DNA of 64,000 nucleotides from Meiothermus hypogaeus (lineage in GTDB: Bacteria; Deinococcota; Deinococci; Deinococcales; Thermaceae). Below, one piece after another: positions 41,424 to 49,804 of the stretch. The stretch spans positions 1 through 64,000 of the forward strand of contig NZ_QWKY01000007.1 in assembly GCF_003574035.1 (NCBI RefSeq). The letters are read 5' to 3'. A program made the position numbers and the translations under genes. The notes under the pieces were generated by a model. That model did not search any database, was not told the DNA's origin, and saw only the letters and a program-made list of their open reading frames with translations. How positions within the stretch are numbered: position 1 is the first letter of the stretch; every line of letters begins with the position of its first letter.

Positions 41424-42814
41424 GGTTTCCTCTTGGCCATCTCCACGGCGTACTCGTGATAGATTGCGGCAGCGTACTTGATGCCCTGGATGTAGCGGAC
41501 GATGGGCATGTTTTCGTTGGGGCCGTGCAGGTTGTTCTCGGGTGCGCCAAAGCCGGAAAGCACGGCGGGGTGGGGAATGGCCAGCATGATCAGACCCTGG
41601 ATGCTGACCCCGTGGACGATGGGCTGGGTGCCGAACACCCGCTCGGCGGCACGGAAGGTGGCCTGGGCGATGGCCTCGCGGGAGGAGACCTTGTACGGGT
41701 TCTTGCGGGCGTTGATCAGGATCAGCTCGATGTCATCGAAGCCGTGTTTCTTGAGGTGCCTTTGCAGCTTTTTGAACTGCTCGGCGGGCTCGAGGCCCGG
41801 CGGGCAGCGGAAGTCCATTTTGGCAACAGCCTCGGCGGGCACGATGGTTTTAGAACCCTCGCCGGTATAGCCCGAGCCAAAGCCGCAGATGTTGGCGCTT
41901 GCGCCATAGTGGGCCCGTTTTAGTAGCTCAAAATCGTCGTCGGTAGAGAGGTGCCGGGCCCCTATCTGCCGCATGAACTCGGCCCGGTTGAAGTACTGTA
42001 GCTCGTCGCGCAGGAACTCCAGATCCCACTCGTCGGGCGGGATTAGCGTGTCGTACCAGCCCTCTACCTTGATAACCCCCGTGGCCGGGTCGGCAATCGA
42101 GGTGAGGCATTCAATCAAACGCCAGGGGGCTGAGCGCAGCATCTGGGCCCGCCCCGACCAGGTGTCCTGTTTGAGGGTTTTACAGCGCAACTCGACATAA
42201 AGGATGGCCTTGATACCCAGGTGTACCTCGGGGCGCAGCGAGGTGCGGTTCACGCCGCCGTCGAGCCCAATGGAGGCATCGCAGTGGAGCCGGTCTTTGT
42301 GCTTCCAAACGAAATCTTCCAGGTGGGGGGAGCCAATCTCCTCTTCACCTTCGAACAGGTACTGCAGGCGCACTGGCGTACCGCCCGCTACCGCTCGGTA
42401 GGCCCTGGCCGCCTCCACGAAAGCCAGGCAGCCGCTTTTGTTATCGGTGGCCCCACGGGCATAGATCACCCCCTCCCGCACCTCGGCCCCCCAGGGGTCG
42501 GAGTGCCATAGTTCCAGTGGCTCCGGGGGTTGCACATCGTAGTGGCCGTAACAGAGCAAGGTTGGCGCGTTAGGGTGGAGGGCGTTTTCTGTCCCCAGCA
42601 GTACCTCCGGGCCCCCCTCGGTGGGCAGGATTTCTGCATCCTGTACACCGTTTTTCTGCATCAAGTCCCGCAACAACCGGGCACACTCGGCCAGGCCGAT
42701 GTTCTGGGCGCTCACCGAGGGTTGACGCAGGAGGGTACGCAAGTCCTCCACGGCTTGTTCGGCACGGGCATCTATGTAATCGAAGACTTTTTGCAGGGTG
42801 GCTTCGCCGTTCAT
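41420..42814 (-). CDS. M20-family dipeptidase
   Basis: 464 residues from the ATG at 42814; a much longer reading to 43177 is only a shadow of the neighbouring gene. Motifs: LLCYGHYDVQPPEPLELW (His, Asp), YARGATDNKSGCLAFVEA (bridging Asp), LFEGEEEIGSPHLEDF (catalytic and ligand Glu), IVPAEAVAKMDFRCPPG, and NENMPIVRYIQGIKYAA near the end. This is the CNDP/dipeptidase branch, acting on dipeptides imported by the adjacent transporter. It overlaps both neighbours by four bases. Confidence 0.92.
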   Translation of the reverse strand: MNGEATLQKVFDYIDARAEQAVEDLRTLLRQPSVSAQNIGLAECARLLRDLMQKNGVQDAEILPTEGGPEVLLGTENALHPNAPTLLCYGHYDVQPPEPLELWHSDPWGAEVREGVIYARGATDNKSGCLAFVEAARAYRAVAGGTPVRLQYLFEGEEEIGSPHLEDFVWKHKDRLHCDASIGLDGGVNRTSLRPEVHLGIKAILYVELRCKTLKQDTWSGRAQMLRSAPWRLIECLTSIADPATGVIKVEGWYDTLIPPDEWDLEFLRDELQYFNRAEFMRQIGARHLSTDDDFELLKRAHYGASANICGFGSGYTGEGSKTIVPAEAVAKMDFRCPPGLEPAEQFKKLQRHLKKHGFDDIELILINARKNPYKVSSREAIAQATFRAAERVFGTQPIVHGVSIQGLIMLAIPHPAVLSGFGAPENNLHGPNENMPIVRYIQGIKYAAAIYHEYAVEMAKRKP

Positions 42815-44088
42815 GCCAATACTCCCTCCGCGCCCGACCAGCGGGCCCGCAGATCGGGGCGGCTGACTTCCGCGCCGTCCTTGAATACCCGCAGCTTTTC
42901 TTGTTTTTGCAGGACCCGGATATCCTCGAGCGGGTTCCCGTCCACCAGCAGCAGGTCGGCTACCTTGCCCGCCGCCAGCACCCCTACCTCGTCCAGTCCC
43001 ATCAGCTCGGCATTGGTTCGGGTGGCAGCGGTGATGGCTTCCAGGGGGGTCAAGCCCCCCCGAACCAGCAGCTCGAGTTCTCGGGCGTTCATTGCCCCGT
43101 GTGGCAGCATAAAACCCGCATCGGTGCCGCAGCCGATCTTGACCCCAGCTTTGCGTACCCGCTCGAGGCTCTGCCACTTGTCCTCTCGCGCTTTCTCCAG
43201 CCAGGCCCAGGCTTGCCTGGACATACCCATTTGCTCGGGGGTAAAGTCGAAGTTGCGCTCGTTGACTAGCAGGGTGGGGATGTAGTAGACCCCCTTTTCG
43301 GCCATCAGGTCAGCGGTTTCCTCATCCACCCAGTGGCCGTGCTCAACAGTATCCAGACCCCACTTCACCGCCTTGGTGATGGCTGGGCCGCCCGAGGTGT
43401 GGGCGGCAACCTTGCGTTCGAGGCGATGCGCCTCGTCGATGGCAGCGAAGATCTCCTCGTCGGTCATCTCCTGGCGGTAGGGCGTGGAAAGATTGCGCCT
43501 CGAGCTCACGCACAGGTTAATCTTGATGAAGTCGGCCCCCCGCTTAACCTGCTCGCGTACCCCTTGCCGGAAGGCCTCGGCGCCATTGCAAGGCAGGGAC
43601 ATGGCCTCGAGGTGCACATGGTCGCCCCAACCGGGCGGATCCATGTGCCCGCCCGTGACGCTCAGACCCAGCCCACAAGCCTTGATCCTGGCACCCTGTA
43701 CGTAGCCAAGGTGGATGGCTTTAGCCAGATCAATAATCACCCCCCCAGGAGCGTTAAGGTCGCGCACGGCGGTAAAGCCCCACTGCAAGGTCTCCAGGGC
43801 GTGCCGGGCTGCACGGAGGGCCAGCAGGGGATAGGACTGCTCGCTGACCTCGCTGCGCAAGGCCCCCACGTTGGGGGAACCGCTGTAGGCCAGGTGGACG
43901 TGGCTGTCCATCAGGCCGGGGAGTAAGGTAGCCTGGGGTGCTTCAATCACCCGGGCCTGCTCGGGAATCGAGACCGCTCCCCTGGAGCCAAGGCCCACGA
44001 TGCGACCCTCGTGCTCGAGCAGTACCCCATTCATCAGCGGCTTGCCCCCGTTGCCATCCAGGATTTGACCGACCATGAAGGCTTTCAT
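42811..44088 (-). CDS. Imidazolonepropionase-like amidohydrolase 3
   Basis: 425 residues, a close paralogue of amidohydrolase 2. Ligands: MDSHVHLAYSG (HxH), FIKINLCVSS (Lys), VAAHTSGG (His), DTVEHGHW (His), GCGTDAGF (Asp). The small beta domain is formed by KAFMVGQILDGNGG and GKVADLLLVDGNPLEDIRVLQKQEKLRVFKDG. Co-transcribed with the SDR genes upstream and the M20 dipeptidase downstream (four-base overlaps on both sides). Confidence 0.87.
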   Translation of the reverse strand: MKAFMVGQILDGNGGKPLMNGVLLEHEGRIVGLGSRGAVSIPEQARVIEAPQATLLPGLMDSHVHLAYSGSPNVGALRSEVSEQSYPLLALRAARHALETLQWGFTAVRDLNAPGGVIIDLAKAIHLGYVQGARIKACGLGLSVTGGHMDPPGWGDHVHLEAMSLPCNGAEAFRQGVREQVKRGADFIKINLCVSSRRNLSTPYRQEMTDEEIFAAIDEAHRLERKVAAHTSGGPAITKAVKWGLDTVEHGHWVDEETADLMAEKGVYYIPTLLVNERNFDFTPEQMGMSRQAWAWLEKAREDKWQSLERVRKAGVKIGCGTDAGFMLPHGAMNARELELLVRGGLTPLEAITAATRTNAELMGLDEVGVLAAGKVADLLLVDGNPLEDIRVLQKQEKLRVFKDGAEVSRPDLRARWSGAEGVLA

Positions 44089-44831
44089 GTCGTCTCCTCA
44101 AGCCCCTTCAACTGCTGCGAAAGCGCCCAGGCGTTCACATACCGGTTGTGGATGCCCTGGGGGGTCTGTAGGGCCAGGTGCACGAAGGCCGGGGTAATCT
44201 CGGCGGGATCGCGCCAGATTTTGCGGGTCTCCTCGGAGTAGGTTTTTTCGCTCATAGCGGTCTGGGTAGGGGTTCCCGGGGTGAGGGTGTTGACCGCAAT
44301 GCCAAAGCGCTCCAGATCCAGAGCAATCGAGCGCGATAGCCCCTCAAGGCCCCACTTGGAGGCGCAGTAGGCAACCTCGTCGGCAAAACCCATCACACCC
44401 GCACGGCTGGAAACGTTGATGATGGAGCCGGAGCGCTGGCGCTTCATCACCGGGGCCACGGCCTTGCAGGTGAGGAAGGGTGCGCGGAGGTTGATATTCA
44501 GAATGGTCTCCCAGTCCTCGAGGGTGGTTTCCTCGAGGTGCTTGAGCTCAATCACCCCGGCAACGTTGGCCAGTACGTCCACCCGCTCCTGGTCAGCTAC
44601 CACCCGGTCCACCAGGGCGGTGATCTCATCCGGCTTCATTAAATCGGTCGGAACGGCCACAGCCCAAAACCCCTGGTCGCGCAGGGCTTTCATCTCAGCC
44701 TCGAGTTCATCGGCCACCACATCCGCCCCGTACACGATGGCCCCCTCGGCGGCATAGGCCCGTGCCACCGCCCGTCCTATGCCACGGGCTGCGCCCGTAA
44801 CAAGGCAGACCTTGTGCAGAAGTCGCTTCAA
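44085..44831 (-). CDS. Short-chain dehydrogenase/reductase A
   Basis: 248 residues of the classical SDR type. VTGAARGIGRAVARAYA (TGxxxGxG cofactor motif), VLANVAGVIEL (NAG-like), IINVSSRAGVMGFADEVAYCASKWGLEGLSRSIALDL with catalytic Ser, Tyr and Lys, and a PGTPTQTAM segment. A hydrophilic pocket cannot be assigned a substrate. The start overlaps the stop of SDR B by four bases. Confidence 0.9.
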   Translation of the reverse strand: MKRLLHKVCLVTGAARGIGRAVARAYAAEGAIVYGADVVADELEAEMKALRDQGFWAVAVPTDLMKPDEITALVDRVVADQERVDVLANVAGVIELKHLEETTLEDWETILNINLRAPFLTCKAVAPVMKRQRSGSIINVSSRAGVMGFADEVAYCASKWGLEGLSRSIALDLERFGIAVNTLTPGTPTQTAMSEKTYSEETRKIWRDPAEITPAFVHLALQTPQGIHNRYVNAWALSQQLKGLEETT

Positions 44832-45610
44832 GTCGCCACCCTTCCACCGTCAATCAGCAGTCCAATGCCGGTAGTGAAAGAGCTCATCTCCGATGCCAGA
44901 TAAAGCACCGTGCGGGCCACTTCCTCTGGGGTACCCATGCGCCCCAGGGGGGTGACGGCCATCCATTTTTCGCGCACTGCATCCGGGTCGGCAGCCTTTT
45001 CCAGGTTACGCTGGTTCATGGGGGTATCGATTACCCCAGGGCAGATGGCGTTCACACGGATGTTCTCACGGGCGTATTCGATGGCTAGAATCCGGGTCAG
45101 GGACATGATGGCCCCCTTGGATGCACCGTAGCTGATGTTGCCCCCCACGTTGGCAAAGGCGCTGACCGAGGAGTTGTTGACAATGGTGCCGCCCCCGGCC
45201 TGGCGCAGCAGTGGGATGGCGTGTTTGCAGCCAAAAAAGGTGCCCTTGAGATTGATGGCAATCACCCGGTCAAACAGCTCCTCGCTCACTTCGTGGCTGG
45301 GGGTAACGGGTTGTTCGATCCCGGCGTTGTTAAAGATGGTGTTTAGTCCACCATACTTGCGTTTGGCCGTGCCGATGAGCCGAATCACCTCGGCCTCTTT
45401 GCTCACATCGCAGGCCACGAAGGCAGCCTCACCGCCGCGGTCTTTGATTTCTTCGACAGCGTTTTGACCCCCTTTCTTGTCCACGTCGCCCAGGACAACC
45501 TTCGCGCCCTCCTGGGCGAACAGGACTGCTGTAGCGCGACCCATGCCATTCGCGGCTCCGGTCACCACTGCCACCTTGCCCTCGAGCCAGCCTTCCGGGC
45601 GCTTGCTCAT
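44828..45610 (-). CDS. Short-chain dehydrogenase/reductase B
   Basis: 260 residues. VVTGAANGMGRATAVLFAQEGAKVVLGDVD is an NAD-type cofactor site (Asp at the end of strand 2). NNAGIEQPV, IVNNSSVSAFANVGGNISYGASKGAI (Ser, Tyr, Lys) and CPGVIDTPMNQRN follow. It is distinct from SDR A in sequence, so the pair probably performs different redox steps. It is the first enzyme gene after the regulator, overlapping it by four bases. Confidence 0.9.
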   Translation of the reverse strand: MSKRPEGWLEGKVAVVTGAANGMGRATAVLFAQEGAKVVLGDVDKKGGQNAVEEIKDRGGEAAFVACDVSKEAEVIRLIGTAKRKYGGLNTIFNNAGIEQPVTPSHEVSEELFDRVIAINLKGTFFGCKHAIPLLRQAGGGTIVNNSSVSAFANVGGNISYGASKGAIMSLTRILAIEYARENIRVNAICPGVIDTPMNQRNLEKAADPDAVREKWMAVTPLGRMGTPEEVARTVLYLASEMSSFTTGIGLLIDGGRVAT

Positions 45611-46299
45611 AGCCCCACCTGCTCGGGCTGGATGACCAGATCGGCCTGCTCCAGATGCTGAATGACCATCCGAATGTGGAAACGCGCGGCTTCTTCAGCT
45701 GCATCCGGGTTCCGGCTAGCAATGGCCTCGTAGATAGCCTCATGTTCGGCCCGTACGTCATTGCGGGAGCGGTTGGTTCCGCTCGTGGGGTCGGTCATGC
45801 GGCGGATGGTGTTGCGGCGGTAGACCGAGACCAACTCGGTGGTCAGTTCAGAGAAGCGCAGGAGGTGACGGTTGCCTGCAACCCGGTAGATCAGGTGATG
45901 AAAGTTGAGATCGCTCACCCACAAGGCCGAAAGATCGTCCTCGCGCTCGGGGGTTTCCCAGGCCCGCAGATAGGTCTCGAGCTGCTTAAGGTCTTTGGCG
46001 CCGATGCGTTCAGCGGCCAGCCGCGAGGCCAGACCGTCGTGGGCCATGCGACACCAGTACAGGTTAATCACGTCCTCGAGCTTCAGGATGGGCACCTTCA
46101 ACTTGCCCCCATCGTCCTCGAGGAGGCCCCGCTCCTTAAGCATGACCAGGGCGTTGGAGACAGGGGTGCGGCTGACGTTGAGTTCGGCAGCCAGTTCTAC
46201 CTCGACAATCACCCGGCCTGGCTCGAGGGTACCGCTGACAATGCGGTCACGGATATGGCTATAGACCTGGTCGCGCAGTGCTGGCCCTTTTGAAATCAT
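45607..46299 (-). CDS. GntR-family (FCD) transcriptional regulator
   Basis: 230 residues from the ATG at 46299. The N-terminal wHTH is LRDQVYSHIRDRIVSGTLEPGRVIVEVELAAELNVSRTPVSNALVMLKERGLLE. The C-terminal FCD domain contains a set of Asp/His residues (ARDLNFHHLIYRVAGN-like SDLNFHHLIYRVAGNRHLL) that bind metal and a carboxylate effector. Being the first gene of the ~29-kb minus-strand island, it is the best candidate for its local regulator, at least of the 37-46 kb part. Confidence 0.9.
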   Translation of the reverse strand: MISKGPALRDQVYSHIRDRIVSGTLEPGRVIVEVELAAELNVSRTPVSNALVMLKERGLLEDDGGKLKVPILKLEDVINLYWCRMAHDGLASRLAAERIGAKDLKQLETYLRAWETPEREDDLSALWVSDLNFHHLIYRVAGNRHLLRFSELTTELVSVYRRNTIRRMTDPTSGTNRSRNDVRAEHEAIYEAIASRNPDAAEEAARFHIRMVIQHLEQADLVIQPEQVGL

Positions 46300-46313
46300 G
46301 AATGCCCCCAACT

Positions 46314-46334
46314 TGCACTCTGCATTCTGCATGC
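46314..46334 (+). repeat. Short heptad array upstream of gntR
   Basis: Three units: TGCACTC, TGCATTC, TGCATGC. It lies just upstream of the GntR start codon. No second arm was found. Confidence 0.45.
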
Positions 46335-46420
46335 AGTATTCGCTAGATGAAGGTAAGCGTAAGGTATTGGCCATAAAATGTCAATCGCATCGGATAACCG
46401 AGGAAGACCTCCATCTTCGA

Positions 46421-46450
46421 TTGACAGCATTTGGGTGCCTGTGCTACCCT
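46421..46450 (+). promoter_or_regulatory. Promoter candidate for tRNA-Arg
   Basis: TTGACA at 46421-46426, an 18-base gap, then TACCCT at 46445-46450, about 39 bases before the tRNA. The -35 is perfect; the -10 is weak but acceptable for Thermales stable-RNA promoters. Confidence 0.5.
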
Positions 46451-46488
46451 ACAGGACGCATTTGGTGGTGTACACCGATGCTCTTTTA

Positions 46489-46565
46489 GGGCGCGTAGCT
46501 CAGTTGGATAGAGCGACTGACTACGGATCAGTAGGTCGTGGGTTCGAATCCTGCCGCGCCCGCCA
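46489..46565 (+). tRNA. tRNA-Arg (anticodon ACG), CCA encoded
   Basis: A complete cloverleaf: acceptor arms GGGCGCG / CGCGCCC, D-arm, anticodon loop CTACGGA, T-loop TTCGAAT and a 3' CCA. ACG is usually modified to ICG and reads most CGN codons. A terminator hairpin follows. Confidence 0.97.
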
Positions 46566-46570
46566 GTTTA

Positions 46571-46600
46571 TCCGGGGAATACGCCCCGGATTACTTTTTT
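46571..46600 (+). terminator. Terminator after tRNA-Arg
   Basis: TCCGGGG (46571-46577) pairs with CCCCGGA (46584-46590), followed by a T-rich run at 46591-46600. Confidence 0.8.
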
Positions 46601-46661
46601 CCTAAAGGCTGTTTTTCAAGCCTGGGCGGCAGTAAGGCCAGGCCCTCCTGGGAGAGCTGCT

Positions 46662-47348
46662 TCAAGCAAGGCCTCGAGGTGTCCCCAGGGCCTGATCGGG
46701 CTGTTCGGTGAAAGCCTTGAGCATCTCCGTTGTAACCTTCGCTAAGCTCTGATTGAGCAACCGTACATCCCCCAGCATCCGCAGCCCTGGGCCATCAAAG
46801 GCGTCCAGGCCTGTGTGAGCGGCCCGCTCCCAAGACTTTAGAACCTGGGGTAACTGTTCGGGAATAAAATGACTATGAACGCTGAGAGCAAACAGGCTCA
46901 CCAGGATGTTGGGGTCCCCTTCATACCAAGAGGACACCCACTTAGCCCCAGATTTGGAGTAGTCCAGAACCCAGAGTTTGCCTGCGGGGTCAAGGGCGAG
47001 GTTTTGCAGCATTTTTTCGGAATCAAGCAAATCCTCATCGAGCAAAGCACCTTTCACAGACATGGCCAGTAGAAGCTCAGGATGCTTGAGTTCTACCAAC
47101 CCATCCAGTTCCAAGACGGGGGTGACGATACCGACAGGCTCTAACCGCTCATCTACCAGCACCCAGACTCGAGGGCTGCCAAGCCCAACCCCGCGCGCCA
47201 GAATGGAGCGCAATACCTCGCCCTGAATCTGAGGCCGCGGTAGCCGCTTCGCGCGGTACATCCGGCCCTGGTCGTCGTGGGCCAGGTGGGTTTTATCCTT
47301 TTCCCAAATCAGTTCTTGCTCGGTAATCACCAGGGTTGCTTCATGCAT
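46662..47348 (-). CDS. Conserved hypothetical protein
   Basis: 228 residues from the ATG at 47348, preceded by GGGAGGA. A longer reading from 47420 has a non-conserved extension. The first half is beta-rich (ATLVITEQELIWEKD, YRAKRLPRPQIQGEVL); the middle has LLDSEKMLQNLALDPAGKLWVLDYSKSGAK, vaguely like the nucleotide/metal-binding end of HipA-type or other kinases; the end is helical. I do not recognise the family. It is convergent with tRNA-Arg and divergent from an MFS gene. Confidence 0.6.
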   Translation of the reverse strand: MHEATLVITEQELIWEKDKTHLAHDDQGRMYRAKRLPRPQIQGEVLRSILARGVGLGSPRVWVLVDERLEPVGIVTPVLELDGLVELKHPELLLAMSVKGALLDEDLLDSEKMLQNLALDPAGKLWVLDYSKSGAKWVSSWYEGDPNILVSLFALSVHSHFIPEQLPQVLKSWERAAHTGLDAFDGPGLRMLGDVRLLNQSLAKVTTEMLKAFTEQPDQALGTPRGLA

Positions 47349-47445
47349 GTGCTTCCTCCCGAACACTCTTATTGTTGGGTTGCCCGGGGTTCCGACCGGC
47401 TGAACGCAGATAAACCGCATTTGTGCTACCCGTATACTGGGTCAA

Positions 47446-48663
47446 ATGCGCATCCACACCAACCCCTGGTACTTAGTGCTCTCCTCCTATTGGTTTGCGA
47501 GTAGCTTCAAATGGTTTCTGATTCTGTTGGTGCTGCTGCCAGCTAGGGTGGCCGAGCTGGTGCCCGAACCCGAGCGGGCCACCCGGCTGGGGTTCTTGTT
47601 TGCCCTGGGTGCGGTAATGGCCTTTATTGGGCCGCCCATCTGGGGCTACATCTCCGACCGGGTGGGGCGTCGAATGCCCTTTCTGGCCCTGGGGGCCATC
47701 CTGACGGCAGGTTCGCTGGTCTGGATGGCCTATGCGGGCAGCTACTGGCAACTGGTGGTGGCCTATTTGCTGCTCCAGCTCGCCGACGATATGGCCACCG
47801 GCCCCTACTCGGCGCTCATTCCCGACCTTACGGCCCGCCGGGAACGCGGGGTGGCTTCGGGGTGGTTGGGCGCGTTGCAGGTGGGGGGTCAAGTGGTGGC
47901 AGGAGCGGTGGGCTTTTTGCTGGCCAACCTACAGTGGCAGTTCCTCCTGATTGCCCTGGTCAACTTGCTGGCCGCCGGGATGATCCTGAGCCTGATTCGG
48001 GAGGTGCCGGGGTTGCAGCCACAAAGGCGAGGGCTTTGGGAGAGCATGGTGGCCCCCTGGCGCAACGCCGATTTCCGCTGGGTCTGGTTTACCCGCTTCC
48101 TGGTCATGCTGGCGCAATACACGGTACAGACCTACCTTCAGTACTACCTGGCTGATGTGGTGCAAACCTTCCAGGCTTTCGGCCAGACCCTAGCCACGGA
48201 AGCCTTCCAGGCGGTAGCGTTGCTGGGTCTGCTCATTTCCATTGGGGCCGCTATTTCGGCGGTGCCTGCAGGGCGCATATCCGACCAACAAGGCCGCAAG
48301 CCCATCATCTATGTGGCGGGGGTGGGGCTGGCGGCCTTGATGCTGCCCATCCTGTTGCTGCCGCGCTACGATGTGCTGATAGTGCTGGCGGTGGTGTTTG
48401 GGGTGCTGTACGGGGCCTATCTGGCGGTGGACTGGGCGCTGGTCTCGGACGTGCTGCCCAACCCCCAGGCCCATGCCACCGATATGGGTATCTGGCAAAC
48501 CTCGATTGTGCTGCCGCAGGTGCTGGCAGGCGGTTTTGGGGCCATGCTCGATACTTTCAATCGCCAGAGCGCGGGCTCAGGCTATACGGTGCTGTTCTTG
48601 ATTGCCGCCGTGTGTTTTGTGCTGGGTACCCTTCTGGTGCGCCAGATTCGCTCGGTGCGCTAG
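47446..48663 (+). CDS. Major facilitator superfamily transporter
   Basis: 405 residues, twelve hydrophobic segments. PPIWGYISDRVGRRMPFL is the loop 2-3 MFS signature and ISDQQGRKPII the matching loop 8-9 motif. DDMATGPYSALIPDLTARRERGVASGW is reminiscent of sugar/GPH-type carriers. The substrate is not predictable. It is divergent from the unknown gene at 46662-47348. Confidence 0.88.
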   Translation: MRIHTNPWYLVLSSYWFASSFKWFLILLVLLPARVAELVPEPERATRLGFLFALGAVMAFIGPPIWGYISDRVGRRMPFLALGAILTAGSLVWMAYAGSYWQLVVAYLLLQLADDMATGPYSALIPDLTARRERGVASGWLGALQVGGQVVAGAVGFLLANLQWQFLLIALVNLLAAGMILSLIREVPGLQPQRRGLWESMVAPWRNADFRWVWFTRFLVMLAQYTVQTYLQYYLADVVQTFQAFGQTLATEAFQAVALLGLLISIGAAISAVPAGRISDQQGRKPIIYVAGVGLAALMLPILLLPRYDVLIVLAVVFGVLYGAYLAVDWALVSDVLPNPQAHATDMGIWQTSIVLPQVLAGGFGAMLDTFNRQSAGSGYTVLFLIAAVCFVLGTLLVRQIRSVR

Positions 48664-48668
48664 CTTGC

Positions 48669-48697
48669 TTGACAAGCCCAGCGCTCGATCCCATATT
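48669..48697 (+). promoter_or_regulatory. Promoter candidate for tRNA-Ser(TGA)
   Basis: TTGACA at 48669-48674, 17 bases, then CATATT at 48692-48697. Transcription would begin about 45 bases before the tRNA. Both elements are near consensus. Confidence 0.5.
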
Positions 48698-48747
48698 GGT
48701 AGAGCGCTTTGGCCTAGTGGAGGGCGTACAACCAGCTTGTGGCGTGT

Positions 48748-48837
48748 GGAGGGATGGCTGAGTGGTTGAAAGCGGCGGTCTTGAAAACCGTTGTAGGCGC
48801 GAGCCTACCGGGGGTTCGAATCCCTCTCCCTCCGCCA
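48748..48837 (+). tRNA. tRNA-Ser (anticodon TGA), CCA encoded
   Basis: A class II tRNA: acceptor GGAGGGA / TCCCTCC, anticodon loop with TGA, long variable arm (GTAGGCGCGAGCCTAC region), T-loop TTCGAAT and encoded CCA. Confidence 0.97.
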
Positions 48838-48928
48838 ATGCCGGTCTTGGTGTTTCAAATGCCCGGTTTTGTGCTAAAGTATCGTTTGCGGCTTTTGGGG
48901 ACGTGCCCCCAAACCCAACAACCTAACT

Positions 48929-49023
48929 GGAGGGGTGGCCGAGTGGCTGAAGGCGGCGGTTTGCTAAACCGTTATAGGGAACGAAAGTCCCTATCGGGGG
49001 TTCGAATCCCCCCTCCTCCGCCA
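48929..49023 (+). tRNA. tRNA-Ser (anticodon GCT), CCA encoded
   Basis: A class II tRNA about 90 bases after tRNA-Ser(TGA). Acceptor GGAGGGG pairs with CTCCTCC (one wobble), anticodon GCT, long variable arm (ATAGGGA...TCCCTAT) and encoded CCA. Probably co-transcribed with the first tRNA-Ser. Confidence 0.97.
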
Positions 49024-49030
49024 AAGTAAA

Positions 49031-49060
49031 GGCCAGGGAATAGCTTCTCTGGCCTTTTTG
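49031..49060 (+). terminator. Terminator after tRNA-Ser pair
   Basis: GGCCAGGGAA (49031-49040) pairs with TTCTCTGGCC (49045-49054) across a TAGC loop, followed by TTTTT. Confidence 0.85.
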
Positions 49061-49176
49061 CTATATCGAAAATCCTAGTGGGTGTTTTTCAGAGCGGCCT
49101 CCCACGAATAGTCGTACAAAAGATTTTGCTGTGGCGGGCGGGTACCACGATCAGGACAGCCCATTCCCTGTGGCTT

Positions 49177-49373
49177 ATACCGGATTCAAAAAGACAGTTT
49201 ACAAAAACAAAAACACCAGAGGCTGTCTTTTTGAATCCTGGAGTACACCCCTCCCTGTCGGTCGGCGAAGAAAGCGTCTCCCTTCCAAGAGGCGGTATCG
49301 CCCTCCGCTACGCGGATAACTTCGGTCGGGTTAGTTCGTCACCCTTTGGTGGCGAACTAACCGAATCTGGTAT
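49177..49373 (+). mobile_element. Miniature inverted-repeat element, copy C (complete form)
   Basis: 197 bases with terminal repeats ATACCGGATTC and GAATCTGGTAT and outer TA pairs. It has a left hairpin (GATTCAAAAAGACAG with its complement), a middle segment with GGCGGTATCGCC, and a right hairpin (TTAGTTCGTCACC / GGTGGCGAACTAA). It is the most complete of three copies in the window (others 8207-8333 and 8788-9134). It has no ORF. An IS630-type parent transposase, not in this window, is the likely mobiliser. Confidence 0.78.
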
Positions 49374-49411
49374 TACCAGAACCCTCCAATAGTAGGCAAA
49401 CCGCTGCAGAG

Positions 49412-49454
49412 TTATCCACAGGTTATCCACAGACTTATCCACAGCTTATTCACA
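49412..49454 (+). promoter_or_regulatory. Cluster of four DnaA boxes
   Basis: Three perfect TTATCCACA words (49412, 49423, 49435) and one TTATTCACA (49446), all in the same direction at 11-12 base spacing, i.e. one helical turn apart. An AT-richer stretch with TTTAAACGCATAAACG follows. No dnaA or dnaN gene is adjacent, so a DnaA-titration or regulatory site is more likely than the chromosomal origin. Confidence 0.75.
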
Positions 49455-49570
49455 GAGTTTAAACGCATAAACGCAAATTGTTGCAGGGCTATAACGTTTC
49501 ATCCCCTTTTGTGTAAGGTGTAAACCCGACACCACCGATTCAATAGGGCAACCGCAAAGTTGCCTTAAGC

Positions 49571-49609
49571 GCCCTCTCCCTCGATGGGAGAGGGCGGGGG
49601 TGAGGGTGT
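49571..49609. repeat. Dispersed CCCTCTCCC palindrome (copy 3)
   Basis: GCCCTCTCCC-TCGAT-GGGAGAGGGC followed by GGGGGTGAGGG. Same family as 28220-28257 and 30761-30801. Confidence 0.6.
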
Positions 49610-49676
49610 CCGAGCCTGGCTGCTTGACTTGCGTAGGGCAAAAATCCAAGGTCAAAGGCATTCGCTTTGCTCGCTA

Positions 49677-49712
49677 CCCCCACCCTAACCCTCCCCACAA
49701 GGGGAGAGGGGC
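49677..49712. repeat. Dispersed CCCTCCCC palindrome (copy 4)
   Basis: CCCCCACCCTAACCC then CTCCCC-ACAA-GGGGAG. It faces copy 3 in roughly inverted orientation ~70 bases away. Confidence 0.6.
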
Positions 49713-49804
49713 GCGTGCCTTGTGGTTTTCTGACCTTGCGGTTGCCCTGACCGGCTCAACCAGGAAAGGCCTAGGGCTTTTCGCATGCGGTAAACTATTG
49801 GGCG

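Noticed and set aside
42815-43177. N-terminal extension of the M20 dipeptidase to 43177
   Set aside because: The extension is an out-of-frame shadow of amidohydrolase 3; the ATG at 42814 overlaps that gene's stop by four bases, as elsewhere in the operon.
49412-49454. Chromosomal replication origin (oriC)
   Set aside because: Only four boxes and no dnaA, dnaN or other origin neighbours; kept as a DnaA-binding cluster.
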